In this document: positions 1 to 7,551 of the stretch, piece after piece | Position numbering within the stretch: the stretch's first letter is position 1 | Layout: every line of letters starts with the position of its first letter | Origin: Succiniclasticum ruminis DSM 9236 | Lineage (GTDB): Bacteria; Bacillota; Negativicutes; Acidaminococcales; Acidaminococcaceae | Direction: 5' to 3' | DNA length: 64,000 bases | Assembly: GCF_900112895.1 (NCBI RefSeq) | Contig: NZ_FONL01000006.1 | Coordinates: 1 to 64,000 of the forward strand | The notes under the pieces: model-generated | Databases searched by the model: none | The model's input: only the letters and a program-made list of their open reading frames with translations | What the model was told of the DNA's origin: nothing | Made by a program: the position numbers and the translations under genes

Positions 1-128
1 ACCCCAAGATGAGATCTCTCATGGCGTAAGCCAGTAAGACGCCTTGAAGAAGACAAGGTTGATAGGCCGGGAGTGTAAGTGCAGCAATGTATTGAGCGGA
101 CCGGTACTAATCCGTCGAGGGCTTGATT
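1..128 (+). rRNA. 23S ribosomal RNA, 3' end (partial)
   Basis: The sequence contains the conserved 3'-terminal 23S segment, including the 'gtactaatccgtcgagggctt' region near 104-124 that normally sits a few bases from the 3' end. The 5' part lies outside the window. The end point near 128 is estimated by similarity to other Firmicute 23S genes. The 5S gene follows about 80 nt later, as in a normal rRNA operon. Confidence 0.93.
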
Positions 129-206
129 TAAAGAATGTAAGTGAGGACGAGTTAGTTTGTAAGTAGTTTCTTCTGTAAAGTTTTGAAGGTCTGAGAAGAC
201 GTTCGA

Positions 207-321
207 TCCGGTGACGATGGCTGAGAGGTCCCACCTGTTCCCATCCCGAACACAGCAGTTAAGCTCTCACGCGTCGAAAGTACTTGGCTGGAAGCGGCCC
301 GGGAGGATAGATTGTTGCCGG
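207..321 (+). rRNA. 5S ribosomal RNA
   Basis: A segment of about 115 nt carries the typical 5S features: ccacctgttcccatcccgaac at 231-251 and complementary ends (ccggtgac near 209 with ttgccgg near 315-321). It lies directly behind the 23S 3' end and ahead of a strong terminator, so this is the last gene of an rrn operon. Exact ends may be off by a few bases. Confidence 0.93.
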
Positions 322-330
322 TTATAAGGA

Positions 331-363
331 AGCCCCCGCACATTGCGTGCGGGGGCTTTTTCT
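331..363 (+). terminator. Intrinsic terminator of the rRNA operon
   Basis: agcccccgca (331-340) and tgcgtgcgggggct (344-357) form a GC-rich hairpin followed by a T-run at 356-361. It lies 10 nt behind the 5S end and separates the rRNA operon from the convergent feo operon. Confidence 0.9.
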
Positions 364-379
364 GTACTTGGGATGTTAT

Positions 380-574
380 TCATTTTTTCGAAAGATTTAT
401 GTTTCCGCAGCTGCTGCAGTGAGAACATTTTCCACTGCAGCAGTTACATCCGGTTGAGCCACCATTGGCGGGATCCTGTTTCAACGCGCCGTACACTTTT
501 TTCAGGAGCTTGGAAAAGGTGTAGGCAAATGCAAAAGCGATGGCGATAAAGAGAAGAGAAGATGCAAGATTCAT
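380..574 (-). CDS. FeoB-associated Cys-rich membrane protein
   Basis: The 64-residue product has one N-terminal membrane segment (about residues 5-20), then a basic stretch and a Cys-rich tail with a CNCC...CSHCSSC pattern. This matches the small FeoB-associated Cys-rich proteins often encoded right after feoB in Firmicutes. They are proposed to help Fe2+ transport or to handle iron at the membrane, but the exact role is not established. It is the last gene of the minus-strand feo operon, 10 nt downstream of feoB, with GGAG just ahead of the ATG. Confidence 0.85.
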   Translation of the reverse strand: MNLASSLLFIAIAFAFAYTFSKLLKKVYGALKQDPANGGSTGCNCCSGKCSHCSSCGNINLSKK

Positions 575-584
575 AACTCACTCC

Positions 585-2732
585 TCACGCATGCGCGCTT
601 TCCTGTGGTTTTACGTAAGGTTTGGCCGGCCTGAAGATGAAGTACAGCGCAACTGCTACCAGGAACAGCGCGATGCCCTGCATGAGTCCGAAGGGTACGT
701 CGCCGATATACCAGCTGCCCAGATTATAGAATACGAAAGCCAGCGAATACCCCAGGATGGCCTGGAACACTATTGCAAACAAGCCCCATTTACGGCTGCC
801 CATTTCACGGTAGGTGGTAGCCATAGCCACCAGACAGGGCGGATCGAACAAATTCAGGATCATGTAAGAGAACGCAGCCATGGGCGGCATGAGTTTGGAC
901 AGTGATTCCATAACCTGTGCTTCCTCTGCGTCTTCCGCGGCGCCCGCCAGCATGGCCAGTACGCCTACGGCGTCTTCTTTGGCCAGGAAGGCGGCGATGG
1001 ACGCTACCGTTGCTTTCCAGTCACCCAAGCCGATGGGGGCGAAAATCCAGGAAATGCTGTTGCCTACAACGCCCAGCATGGACTCCTCCATTTCCTCCAC
1101 CATTTCAAAGCTGAAGTTATAGGTCTGCATGAACCACAGCAGTACGCAAATCGGGAAAATAATCATGCCGGCTTTGATGATAAAACCACGGGCCCGTTCC
1201 CACATGTGGATCAGCACGCCCTTAATAGAAGGCATGTGGTAAGCGGGGAGTTCCATGACGAAAGGCGCCGGTTCTCCGGCAAACCAGTAGGTCTTTTTCA
1301 GGGCAATGCCGGCCAGCACGATGATGGCCAGTCCCATGAAATACATACCGGGAGCCATGAATACGGAATTGGGGAAGAATACGGCGGTGATCATGCCGAT
1401 GATTTCCGCTTTGGCACCGCAGGGAATAAAGGTGGCCAGGAGAATGGTCATGCGGCGGTCCCGTTCTTCTTCAATGGTGCGGGCTGCCATGATAGCGGGC
1501 ACGCCACAGCCCATGCCGATGAGCACGGGGATAAAAGATTTGCCGGACAGGCCGAACTGTCGGAAGATACGGTCCATGATGAAAGCAACACGGGCCATGT
1601 ATCCGGAGTCTTCCAGTAAGGACATAAAGAAGAAAATCAGCAGAATCTGGGGAACGAAGCCCAGTACGGTGCCAACGCCGCCGATGATACCGTCAACCAC
1701 CAGACCGCTGAGCCATTCCGGCGCCGCTATGGATTCCAACATGCCGTTGGCTGCGTCGGTGACGATTTCACCGAAAAATACGTCATTGGTCCAGTCCGTC
1801 ATCCAGCCGCCAACAGTGGTGATGGAAATATAATACATCAGTGTCATGATAGCGAAGAAAATGGGCAGGCCCAGGAAGCGGTTTGTCACCACCTGGTCGA
1901 TTTTGTCGGACATGGTCAGCGCATGCTTCGGACGGTTTTTAGTGATGCAGGCATCAATAATGCTGCCGATATATTCATACCGCTGGTTGGTGATGATGCT
2001 TTCTGCGTCGTCGTCCATTTCCGCTTCGCAGTCTTTGATGTGTTCTTCCAGATGGGCGGTGAGGCCGGCCGGAAGCTTCAGATCTTCCAGCACCTGCTCG
2101 TCACGTTCGAACAGTTTGATGGCAAACCAGCGCAGGGTGTTTTTGTCCACTTTATCGCTGATGCTTTCTTCGATGTGGGCCAGGGCGTGTTCCACGCTGC
2201 CCCGGAACACGTGGGGCAGTTCCGGCGCTTTGAATACCTGATGATTCTCCGCTACCTTTACCGCTGCTTCAGCAACGTCAAGGCAGCCTTTGCCTTCCAG
2301 GGCGCTGATGGGATAGACCGGGGCGCCGATTTCCGCAGACAGCTTCTGCAGGTTGATGGTATCACCGTTCTTGTTGACCAGATCCATCATGTTGATGGCG
2401 ATGACCACGGGCAGACCTACTTCTATCAACTGGGTGGTGAGGTACAGGTTGCGTTCCAGATTGGTGCCGTCGATGATGTTCAGGATTACGTCGGGCTTTT
2501 CGTTGATCAGGTATTTACGGGTAACGGTTTCTTCCAACGTGTAAGGGGAAAGGGAATAGATACCGGGTAAATCCTGAATGATGACATTGTCGTGGCCTTT
2601 CAGCCGGCCTTCTTTTTTCTCAACCGTAACGCCGGGCCAGTTGCCAACGTACTGGGAACTGCCGGTGAGTTCATTGAACAGGGTGGTCTTGCCACAGTTG
2701 GGGTTGCCTGCTAATGCGATTTTGATATCCAT
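585..2732 (-). CDS. feoB: Ferrous iron transport protein B
   Basis: The 715-residue product is a GTP-dependent Fe2+ permease of the inner membrane. The N-terminal G domain has G1 GNPNCGKT (residues 9-16), G3 DLPG (about 54-57) and G4 NMMD (about 114-117). A helical linker follows, then a polytopic membrane part (about 280-705) containing two Gate regions, with the conserved Cys in IPVLIGMGCGVPA. Length is slightly above the family average. It lies 11 nt downstream of a feoA gene and is read in one operon with two feoA genes and the Cys-rich partner. The three upstream inverted repeats imply metal-dependent repression. Confidence 0.98.
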   Translation of the reverse strand: MDIKIALAGNPNCGKTTLFNELTGSSQYVGNWPGVTVEKKEGRLKGHDNVIIQDLPGIYSLSPYTLEETVTRKYLINEKPDVILNIIDGTNLERNLYLTTQLIEVGLPVVIAINMMDLVNKNGDTINLQKLSAEIGAPVYPISALEGKGCLDVAEAAVKVAENHQVFKAPELPHVFRGSVEHALAHIEESISDKVDKNTLRWFAIKLFERDEQVLEDLKLPAGLTAHLEEHIKDCEAEMDDDAESIITNQRYEYIGSIIDACITKNRPKHALTMSDKIDQVVTNRFLGLPIFFAIMTLMYYISITTVGGWMTDWTNDVFFGEIVTDAANGMLESIAAPEWLSGLVVDGIIGGVGTVLGFVPQILLIFFFMSLLEDSGYMARVAFIMDRIFRQFGLSGKSFIPVLIGMGCGVPAIMAARTIEEERDRRMTILLATFIPCGAKAEIIGMITAVFFPNSVFMAPGMYFMGLAIIVLAGIALKKTYWFAGEPAPFVMELPAYHMPSIKGVLIHMWERARGFIIKAGMIIFPICVLLWFMQTYNFSFEMVEEMEESMLGVVGNSISWIFAPIGLGDWKATVASIAAFLAKEDAVGVLAMLAGAAEDAEEAQVMESLSKLMPPMAAFSYMILNLFDPPCLVAMATTYREMGSRKWGLFAIVFQAILGYSLAFVFYNLGSWYIGDVPFGLMQGIALFLVAVALYFIFRPAKPYVKPQESAHA

Positions 2733-2743
2733 TTCGTTTCTCC

Positions 2744-2962
2744 TTACTGTACTTCGATGCTTTCTGCTTCGCTCTTGCGAATGGAAAGTTCATAGCCCCG
2801 CACGTTCAACTCCATGGGATCTCCCAGGGGGGCAATCTTTACGACCTTGATTTCCACGCCTTTGGTGATGCCCATGTCCATAATGCGACGGCGCAGTTTG
2901 CCTGTGCCGTTCAGTTTGGTAACGGTGCAGACACCGCCTACCGGAATTTCATTTAACGTCAT
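2744..2962 (-). CDS. feoA: FeoA domain protein (second copy)
   Basis: The 72-residue SH3-like FeoA protein has the typical pattern of an early GG, then RRRIMDMGITKG, PLGDPMELNVRGYELSIRKSEA and an end in IEV. FeoA proteins are cytosolic partners of FeoB needed for efficient ferrous uptake. It lies between the first feoA and feoB on the minus strand with a well-placed GGAG in front. Two FeoA proteins in one feo operon is common in Firmicutes. Confidence 0.95.
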   Translation of the reverse strand: MTLNEIPVGGVCTVTKLNGTGKLRRRIMDMGITKGVEIKVVKIAPLGDPMELNVRGYELSIRKSEAESIEVQ

Positions 2963-3028
2963 TTGGAATCTCCTCTCTCTGCATAATTTATAGTTTAAAA
3001 TTTATAATAAACGAAATCATAAAAGTCA

Positions 3029-3076
3029 AGGCGTTGCACTGGTTTATTAGTCCAGGCGAATGCATCCGTGACGCCT
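3029..3076 (-). terminator. Hairpin between the two feoA genes (possible attenuator)
   Basis: On the minus strand, gaggcgt (3077-3071) pairs with acgcctt (3034-3028), and an inner cctgg/ccag stem strengthens it. A short T-rich stretch follows (tgacttttatga). It could partly terminate transcription after the first feoA or stabilise the mRNA. The U-tract is weak, so it may not be a full terminator. Confidence 0.45.
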
Positions 3077-3085
3077 CAATGTATG

Positions 3086-3298
3086 TCAGTACATGATCCT
3101 CCGTGCCATGGATTCGTCCAGTGCCACGCGGGAATCGCGTACCTGCAGGATCATGTTTCCGCCCATACGGGTGACGACGGTGATCTTGCTGCCGACGGTG
3201 AAGCCCATTTCCGCCAGGTGCAGGCGGGTGGCATCGTTGCCGGTGATTTTTTTGATTTCCAAAACTTCGCCTTCCTGAGCGGTGGGAAGTGGTAACAT
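3086..3298 (-). CDS. feoA: FeoA domain protein (first gene of feo operon)
   Basis: The 70-residue FeoA-like protein has the family pattern GEVLEIKKITGNDATRLHLAEMGFTVGS, followed by GGNMILQVRDSRVALDESMA. As the first gene of the operon it follows an AGGAGG ribosome site and a leader containing one of the TTAG-N6-CTAA inverted repeats (3330-3345), 32 to 47 nt upstream of the start codon. It differs clearly in sequence from the second FeoA, so the two are not a recent tandem duplication. Confidence 0.95.
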   Translation of the reverse strand: MLPLPTAQEGEVLEIKKITGNDATRLHLAEMGFTVGSKITVVTRMGGNMILQVRDSRVALDESMARRIMY

Positions 3299-3329
3299 GG
3301 TGAGAGCCTCCTCGTATAATTACGAATGA

Positions 3330-3345
3330 GTTAGAGATTGCTAAC
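3330..3345. promoter_or_regulatory. Operator copy 1, GTTAG-N6-CTAAC
   Basis: GTTAG (3330-3334) and CTAAC (3341-3345) form a perfect inverted repeat with a 6-nt centre. It lies just upstream of the feo start codon and just downstream of a possible minus-strand -10 (TATGAT, complement of 3351-3356). The TTAG-N6-CTAA core fits inside the known DtxR/IdeR box. Binding by a DtxR-family metal repressor is inferred. Confidence 0.55.
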
Positions 3346-3450
3346 CACATATCATACTAAATCCTGCATTTTGAAGCATTTAAGATGCTTGCAAATTTAG
3401 AATAATCCCTCAGAAGAGATGTTAAAAATAATGAACGATTTGCAAACAAA

Positions 3451-3466
3451 ATTAGCTAATGCTAAC
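3451..3466. promoter_or_regulatory. Operator copy 2, ATTAG-N6-CTAAC
   Basis: ATTAG (3451-3455) and CTAAC (3462-3466) with a 6-nt centre; the inner TTAGC-TAAT-GCTAA is a perfect palindrome. It has the same layout as copies 1 and 3 and lies between the feo operon and the divergent DUF362 gene. Confidence 0.5.
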
Positions 3467-3514
3467 TCATAGGTAAAATATTTGCCCCGGCCTAACTGAC
3501 GGGGAGAACAATCC

Positions 3515-3530
3515 GTTAGCCGAGACTAAC
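3515..3530. promoter_or_regulatory. Operator copy 3, GTTAG-N6-CTAAC
   Basis: GTTAG (3515-3519), a 6-nt centre and CTAAC (3526-3530). The arms are identical to copy 1. Extra half-sites (ctaact) occur at 3492-3497 and 3565-3570, so the region appears to be densely occupied by one regulator. Confidence 0.5.
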
Positions 3531-3599
3531 CAAATATTACACCAACTGAAGAAGTTTGTCAAGGCTAACTGAGATGCGGCTTGAAAATTAAAATAGTTC

Positions 3600-3630
3600 T
3601 TGACATAGAGTTAACTTTAGCAGGTATAAT
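3600..3630 (+). promoter_or_regulatory. Promoter of the DUF362 gene
   Basis: TTGACA (3600-3605) and TATAAT (3625-3630) are perfect consensus hexamers separated by 19 nt, longer than the optimal 17. A long spacer with consensus boxes often marks a promoter that depends on an activator or on a DNA-distorting metalloregulator. The spacer contains gttaac, similar to half of the feo operators. Confidence 0.6.
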
Positions 3631-3767
3631 AAACGTAAAAATAGGAAACTCTGCGAAGCCTGTTTATAAAACAGATTACGCATGTGGACAAGACATGCAG
3701 AAAATGAAAAAAGAATAGATAGAAAAACAAACATATGAACAGAGTTTTTGAAAAGGGAGGAAGCATC

Positions 3768-4892
3768 ATGGAAAAATCAAAGGTGTTTTTTACGGATTTC
3801 CGGGTACAGGTGGGCGTAAGCCTGCTGCAGAAACTGAAAACACTCTGCCTTGTGGCAGGTATTAAGAAGATTGATATGGAAGGCAAGTTTGTCGCTATCA
3901 AAATGCATTTCGGCGAACTGGGCAATATGGCGTTCCTGCGTCCCCAGTACGCGAAGGTGGTTGCCGATCTGGTAAAGGAACAGGGCGGGATTCCCTTCCT
4001 GACAGACTGCAATACTCTCTATCCCGGCAGCCGCCGGCATGCGCCGGAGCATATGGACTGCGCGAACCTGAACGGTTTCAATCCCACCACAACCGGCTGC
4101 CAGATTATTATTGCTGACGGTCTGCGGGGCACGGACGAAACAGAGGTTCCGGTTAAGAACGGTGTGTACGTGGAAAAAGCGAAAATCGGACGCGCTATCA
4201 TGGATGCGGACGTGTTTATCAGTCTGGCCCATTTTAAAGGACATGAAATGACGGGGTTCGGCGGGGCGCTGAAGAATATCGGCATGGGCAGCGGCAGCCG
4301 GGCCGGTAAAATGGAACAGCATTCTTCCGGGAAATGCGTCGTGGATGAAGCTTTGTGCCGGGGCTGCCGCCGCTGCGCCAAGGAATGCGGCTCCAATGCT
4401 ATCACCTATGAAAACAACAAGGCCCATATCGACAAGAATATCTGCAAGGGCTGCGGCCGCTGCATCGGCGCCTGCACCTTCAACGCCATTAGCAACGACG
4501 AATGGGACGCCGGCGACAAACTGGACTGCAAAATGGCAGAATATGCCCAGGCCGTGTGCCAGGACCGTCCCTGCTTCCATATCAATCTGGCCATGGATAT
4601 TTCCCCCAACTGCGACTGTCATGGCGATAACGACGCAGCGATTCTGCCCAACATCGGCATGTTCGCGTCCTTTGACCCGGTAGCTTTGGACCAGGCCTGC
4701 GTGGATGCCTGCCAGAAAGCGGCGCCCATGCCTAACAGCCAGCTCAGCGACAATCTGGCGAAACCGGACTGGAAGCACTATCACGATCACTTCATGGACA
4801 GCAATCCTCATGTGCATTGGAAAGAAACCTTGGAACACGCGGAAAAAATTGGCATGGGGACAAGGGAATACGAACTGATTAAAGTGAAATAA
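3768..4892 (+). CDS. DUF362 domain protein with two 4Fe-4S ferredoxin motifs
   Basis: The 374-residue product has a DUF362 N-terminal part (about 1-190), then a bacterial ferredoxin pair with clusters CRGCRRCAKEC and CKGCGRCIGAC (about 190-245). It ends in a second DUF362-like part rich in Cys and His. DUF362/ferredoxin proteins are common in anaerobes; their substrate is not known and an electron-transfer role is inferred. The start at 3768 is preferred over an in-frame ATG at 3735 because GGGAGG lies 7 nt ahead. It is a single gene with its own promoter and a terminator at 5008-5050. Confidence 0.9.
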   Translation: MEKSKVFFTDFRVQVGVSLLQKLKTLCLVAGIKKIDMEGKFVAIKMHFGELGNMAFLRPQYAKVVADLVKEQGGIPFLTDCNTLYPGSRRHAPEHMDCANLNGFNPTTTGCQIIIADGLRGTDETEVPVKNGVYVEKAKIGRAIMDADVFISLAHFKGHEMTGFGGALKNIGMGSGSRAGKMEQHSSGKCVVDEALCRGCRRCAKECGSNAITYENNKAHIDKNICKGCGRCIGACTFNAISNDEWDAGDKLDCKMAEYAQAVCQDRPCFHINLAMDISPNCDCHGDNDAAILPNIGMFASFDPVALDQACVDACQKAAPMPNSQLSDNLAKPDWKHYHDHFMDSNPHVHWKETLEHAEKIGMGTREYELIKVK

Positions 4893-5007
4893 ACCGCCTT
4901 TTTGATAATGACAGAGGTTGACGGAGTTTTTACGTAACAAGTAACTGTTACACAGAGGCAATAGTCTATAATAATTATAAGTTTGCTGTAACGTTCTTTT
5001 ATAACGA

Positions 5008-5050
5008 AACGGTCCCGATATCCATTATAGTATCGGGACCGTTAGTTTTT
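5008..5050 (+). terminator. Intrinsic terminator after the DUF362 gene
   Basis: aacggtcccgata (5008-5020) pairs perfectly with tatcgggaccgtt (5031-5043), followed by a T-run (5045-5050). It sits between convergent genes, but the U-tract is clearly on the plus strand. Confidence 0.85.
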
Positions 5051-5091
5051 TATAACGTCATAAGATTGAGAAGAAAACCCAGATAACGGTT

Positions 5092-5865
5092 TTATTTGAT
5101 ATAGTCTTTTTCATATTGCGCGAGAGTGCCGTTGCCTTTTAATTCTGCCAGCCAGAAGTTCACAAAATTCAGGAAATCTTGGTCTCCTTTCTGCATCAGC
5201 ACACCAAAGGTGTTTTTGGTGAACGGATCTTTCAGCAGCGGTGCAGCCAGCTTGTCATTGACTGCGGCGTAATGAGCAGCTTCTGTTGTTTCCGTTACCA
5301 TAACATCAGCTTTTCCTTCTGCAATCAGCCCGGGGATTTCGGCATTTTGCGGATGCATCACCAACGTTGCGTTTGCCAGGCTGGCTTTCGCAAATTTTTC
5401 ATTGGTGCCGCCGGGGTTATACATTACTTTTACGCCAGGCTTATTAATATCTGCCAGAGATTTGAATTTCCCTGCGTCAGCTTTGCGTACCAGTATTGTT
5501 TTACCGAACTGCAGGTAGCCATCGGACATGTTCATGACTTTTTCACGGGCAAAGGTGCGCGTGATACCGCATAGGGCAACATCAAACTTCCCGTCTATCG
5601 TGTCCTGGGTAAGTGTTTTCCAGGTGGTCGGGATGTAAACCGCTTTAACGCCCAGTGCGGCGGCCAGGTTTTCTGCCAGTTGGTAATCAAAGCCTTCATA
5701 CTGTCCGGTGTCCTTATTTAAATAGGACATAGGTTTATAATCTCCGGTAGTTCCAACCAGCAGAGTGCCTCGGCTGGCTATGGCCTCCAGTTTTCCGGCT
5801 GCCAGCGCAGAGCAGGAAATCAGGAGCATTGTCAGGGTCAATAATAGGTAACCAAGTTTTTTCAT
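5092..5865 (-). CDS. Periplasmic solute-binding-fold protein, cyclohexadienyl dehydratase (PheC)-like
   Basis: The 257-residue exported protein of the amino-acid-binding (SBP family 3) fold has an N-terminal signal sequence ending near ALA (residues 20-23), with LISC as a possible lipobox. Several stretches (GTTGDYKPMSYLN near residue 38, NPGGTNEKFA near 150, ADVMVTETTEA near 188) resemble periplasmic cyclohexadienyl dehydratase PheC, which converts prephenate or arogenate. No permease or ATPase gene is next to it, which also fits an enzyme rather than a transporter subunit. An amino-acid-binding role cannot be excluded. Single gene, minus strand, with AGGAGG before the start. Confidence 0.75.
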   Translation of the reverse strand: MKKLGYLLLTLTMLLISCSALAAGKLEAIASRGTLLVGTTGDYKPMSYLNKDTGQYEGFDYQLAENLAAALGVKAVYIPTTWKTLTQDTIDGKFDVALCGITRTFAREKVMNMSDGYLQFGKTILVRKADAGKFKSLADINKPGVKVMYNPGGTNEKFAKASLANATLVMHPQNAEIPGLIAEGKADVMVTETTEAAHYAAVNDKLAAPLLKDPFTKNTFGVLMQKGDQDFLNFVNFWLAELKGNGTLAQYEKDYIK

Positions 5866-6240
5866 AAGATACCTCCTTCATAAATCATCAAAATCCGGAA
5901 TCCTAAATAATGAACACTGTCGAAACAGGTTTCATTACAATGAGGCGTCCCTTTCAATTTATTCTAAACAACATTTCTGAAGAATTCAAGAAAAAGGATG
6001 TTATTTTTTGTTTTTTTAAATAAAGTTTTTGTAATAAATGAGACAAAGAAATAACGGTTTTCCGAGCGTATGACTGACATCTTCAGGCTTGTATTCAGTT
6101 TTATGAATGCTCTGTAAAAACTTACCATAGGAACTTGATTTTTCATTACTTTTCTGCCATGCTATAAGTACAGTTCAGATAATACTGTTGAAAGCAAGCT
6201 GTTTTATGATAAATGTAAAGACAGGAAAGGAAATACTAAT
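5866..6240. other. AT-rich intergenic region, no gene seen
   Basis: A 375-nt region lies between the divergent PheC-like and ArsC-like genes. It must hold both promoters, but I see no convincing consensus pair, riboswitch or strong hairpin. The short minus-strand reading frame near 5964-6146 is low-complexity Phe/Lys/Asn translation of AT-rich DNA and is not called as a gene. Confidence 0.5.
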
Positions 6241-6594
6241 ATGCTGACAGTGTATTGTTATAGTAAATGTTCAACCTGCAAAAAGGCACTGAAATGGCTT
6301 GATGAAAAGAAAATTGAACATGAAGTCATTGATATTAAGGAAGACCATCCGGACGAAGGTACGCTACGGAAATATTATGCGGTCAGCGGATTGCCTCTAA
6401 AACGCTTTTTTAATACCAGCGGTATGCAATACCGTAACATGGATTTGTCGAAAAAGCTGCCGGACATGAGTGAAGACGATCAGCTCCGCCTTCTGGCAAG
6501 TGACGGGATGCTGGTAAAGCGTCCGCTTCTTGTGGGAAAAGATTTTGTGCTGGCTGGCTTCAAACAGGCAGAATGGGAAGAAAAGCTGATGTAA
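6241..6594 (+). CDS. ArsC/Spx/MgsR family thioredoxin-fold protein
   Basis: The 117-residue protein opens with a CSTC redox motif (residues 10-13: YSKCSTCKKAL) and shows the conserved RPLLVG...GF ending of the ArsC/YffB/Spx family. Family members are arsenate reductases or, as Spx, regulators of RNA polymerase. The CxxC motif is shared by Spx and YffB. No ars genes are nearby, so arsenate reduction is not supported by context. It is followed 28 nt later by the FAH-family gene, probably in one transcript. Confidence 0.88.
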   Translation: MLTVYCYSKCSTCKKALKWLDEKKIEHEVIDIKEDHPDEGTLRKYYAVSGLPLKRFFNTSGMQYRNMDLSKKLPDMSEDDQLRLLASDGMLVKRPLLVGKDFVLAGFKQAEWEEKLM

Positions 6595-6622
6595 AATAAT
6601 TATGGGATTTGGGGGGATAGTT

Positions 6623-7471
6623 GTGCGTTATTACACGGTTTTGCTGAAAGGTGAAGAAAGAGTGGCTGCCAGTCGGGACGGAAAAGAATTGTTTATATTA
6701 GAAGGTTTTGCGGACATGAATGAGCTGATGACGACCGGAGGCATTGGGGATTTTCCGGAAGGTGCGCAAAAGATTTCTGTCACTGACGTAAAGTTGCTTT
6801 CACCTATACCACGCCCGCAGCAGGATGTGCTCTGTCTGGGCATTAATTACACGGCTCACGCAGAGGAAGCGGAACGCTTTTCCAAAGAAAGCTTCGGCGG
6901 GGAACGCCCGTATCCCATTTTCTTTTCCAAACGGGTATGTTATTCCCAGGGAACAGATGCGCTCATCCCCGCTTACACAGGGTTGGTGGATTCACTGGAT
7001 TACGAGTGCGAGCTGGGCGTTGTAATCGGCAAAGACGCAAAGAATGTGAAACGGGAAGACGTGCCGGACTATATTTTCGGTTACACCATTGTCAATGATG
7101 TAAGCGCCCGGAATTTGCAGACAAGGCATAAGCAGTGGTACTTCGGTAAGAGCCTGGACGGCTTTACGCCTATGGGTCCCTGCATTGTTTCTGCGGATGA
7201 GTTCGCGTTTCCGCCAAAACAGAGAATTGCCTGCCGGGTAAACGGAGACGTGCGGCAGAATTCCAGCACAGCTAACCTGATTACCGGCATCACGGATATT
7301 ATCGTCATGCTGAGCGAAGGCATGACCCTGAAAGCCGGAACGGTTATTGCCACCGGTACTCCGGCGGGGGTGGGCATGGGCATGAAGCCGCCCACGTTCC
7401 TAAAGCCGGGCGATGTGGTGGAGTGTGAAATTGAAGGCATCGGTGTACTTCGGAATTATATTGAAGGTTAA
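6623..7471 (+). CDS. Fumarylacetoacetate hydrolase family protein
   Basis: The 282-residue product of the FAH superfamily has the C-terminal FAH domain from about residue 70. Markers are the LCLGINYTAHAEE start, the metal-binding acidic set around DYECELGVVIGK, GYTIVNDVSARNLQ and the GTPAGVGMG...PGDVVECEIEGIG ending. Members hydrolyse or decarboxylate beta-keto acids or isomerise 2-hydroxy-hexadienedioates; the substrate here is not predictable. I chose the GTG at 6623 because a GGGGGGAT ribosome site lies 5-12 nt ahead. An in-frame ATG at 6602 has no such site. Confidence 0.9.
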   Translation: MRYYTVLLKGEERVAASRDGKELFILEGFADMNELMTTGGIGDFPEGAQKISVTDVKLLSPIPRPQQDVLCLGINYTAHAEEAERFSKESFGGERPYPIFFSKRVCYSQGTDALIPAYTGLVDSLDYECELGVVIGKDAKNVKREDVPDYIFGYTIVNDVSARNLQTRHKQWYFGKSLDGFTPMGPCIVSADEFAFPPKQRIACRVNGDVRQNSSTANLITGITDIIVMLSEGMTLKAGTVIATGTPAGVGMGMKPPTFLKPGDVVECEIEGIGVLRNYIEG

Positions 7472-7551
7472 TCAGCGGTTATCTTAAGGAACCGTTTAGT
7501 TATCGTCTCCATGAGAACGCTGCCGGTTATCCTGGTTCAGGATAGAAGATT

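Noticed and set aside
3777-4961. 394-codon minus-strand frame opposite the DUF362 gene
   Set aside because: The plus-strand gene has ferredoxin motifs, a ribosome site, a promoter and a terminator. The antisense frame has none of these.
5964-6146. 60-codon minus-strand frame in the intergenic region
   Set aside because: Low-complexity composition, no ribosome site and no recognisable motif.
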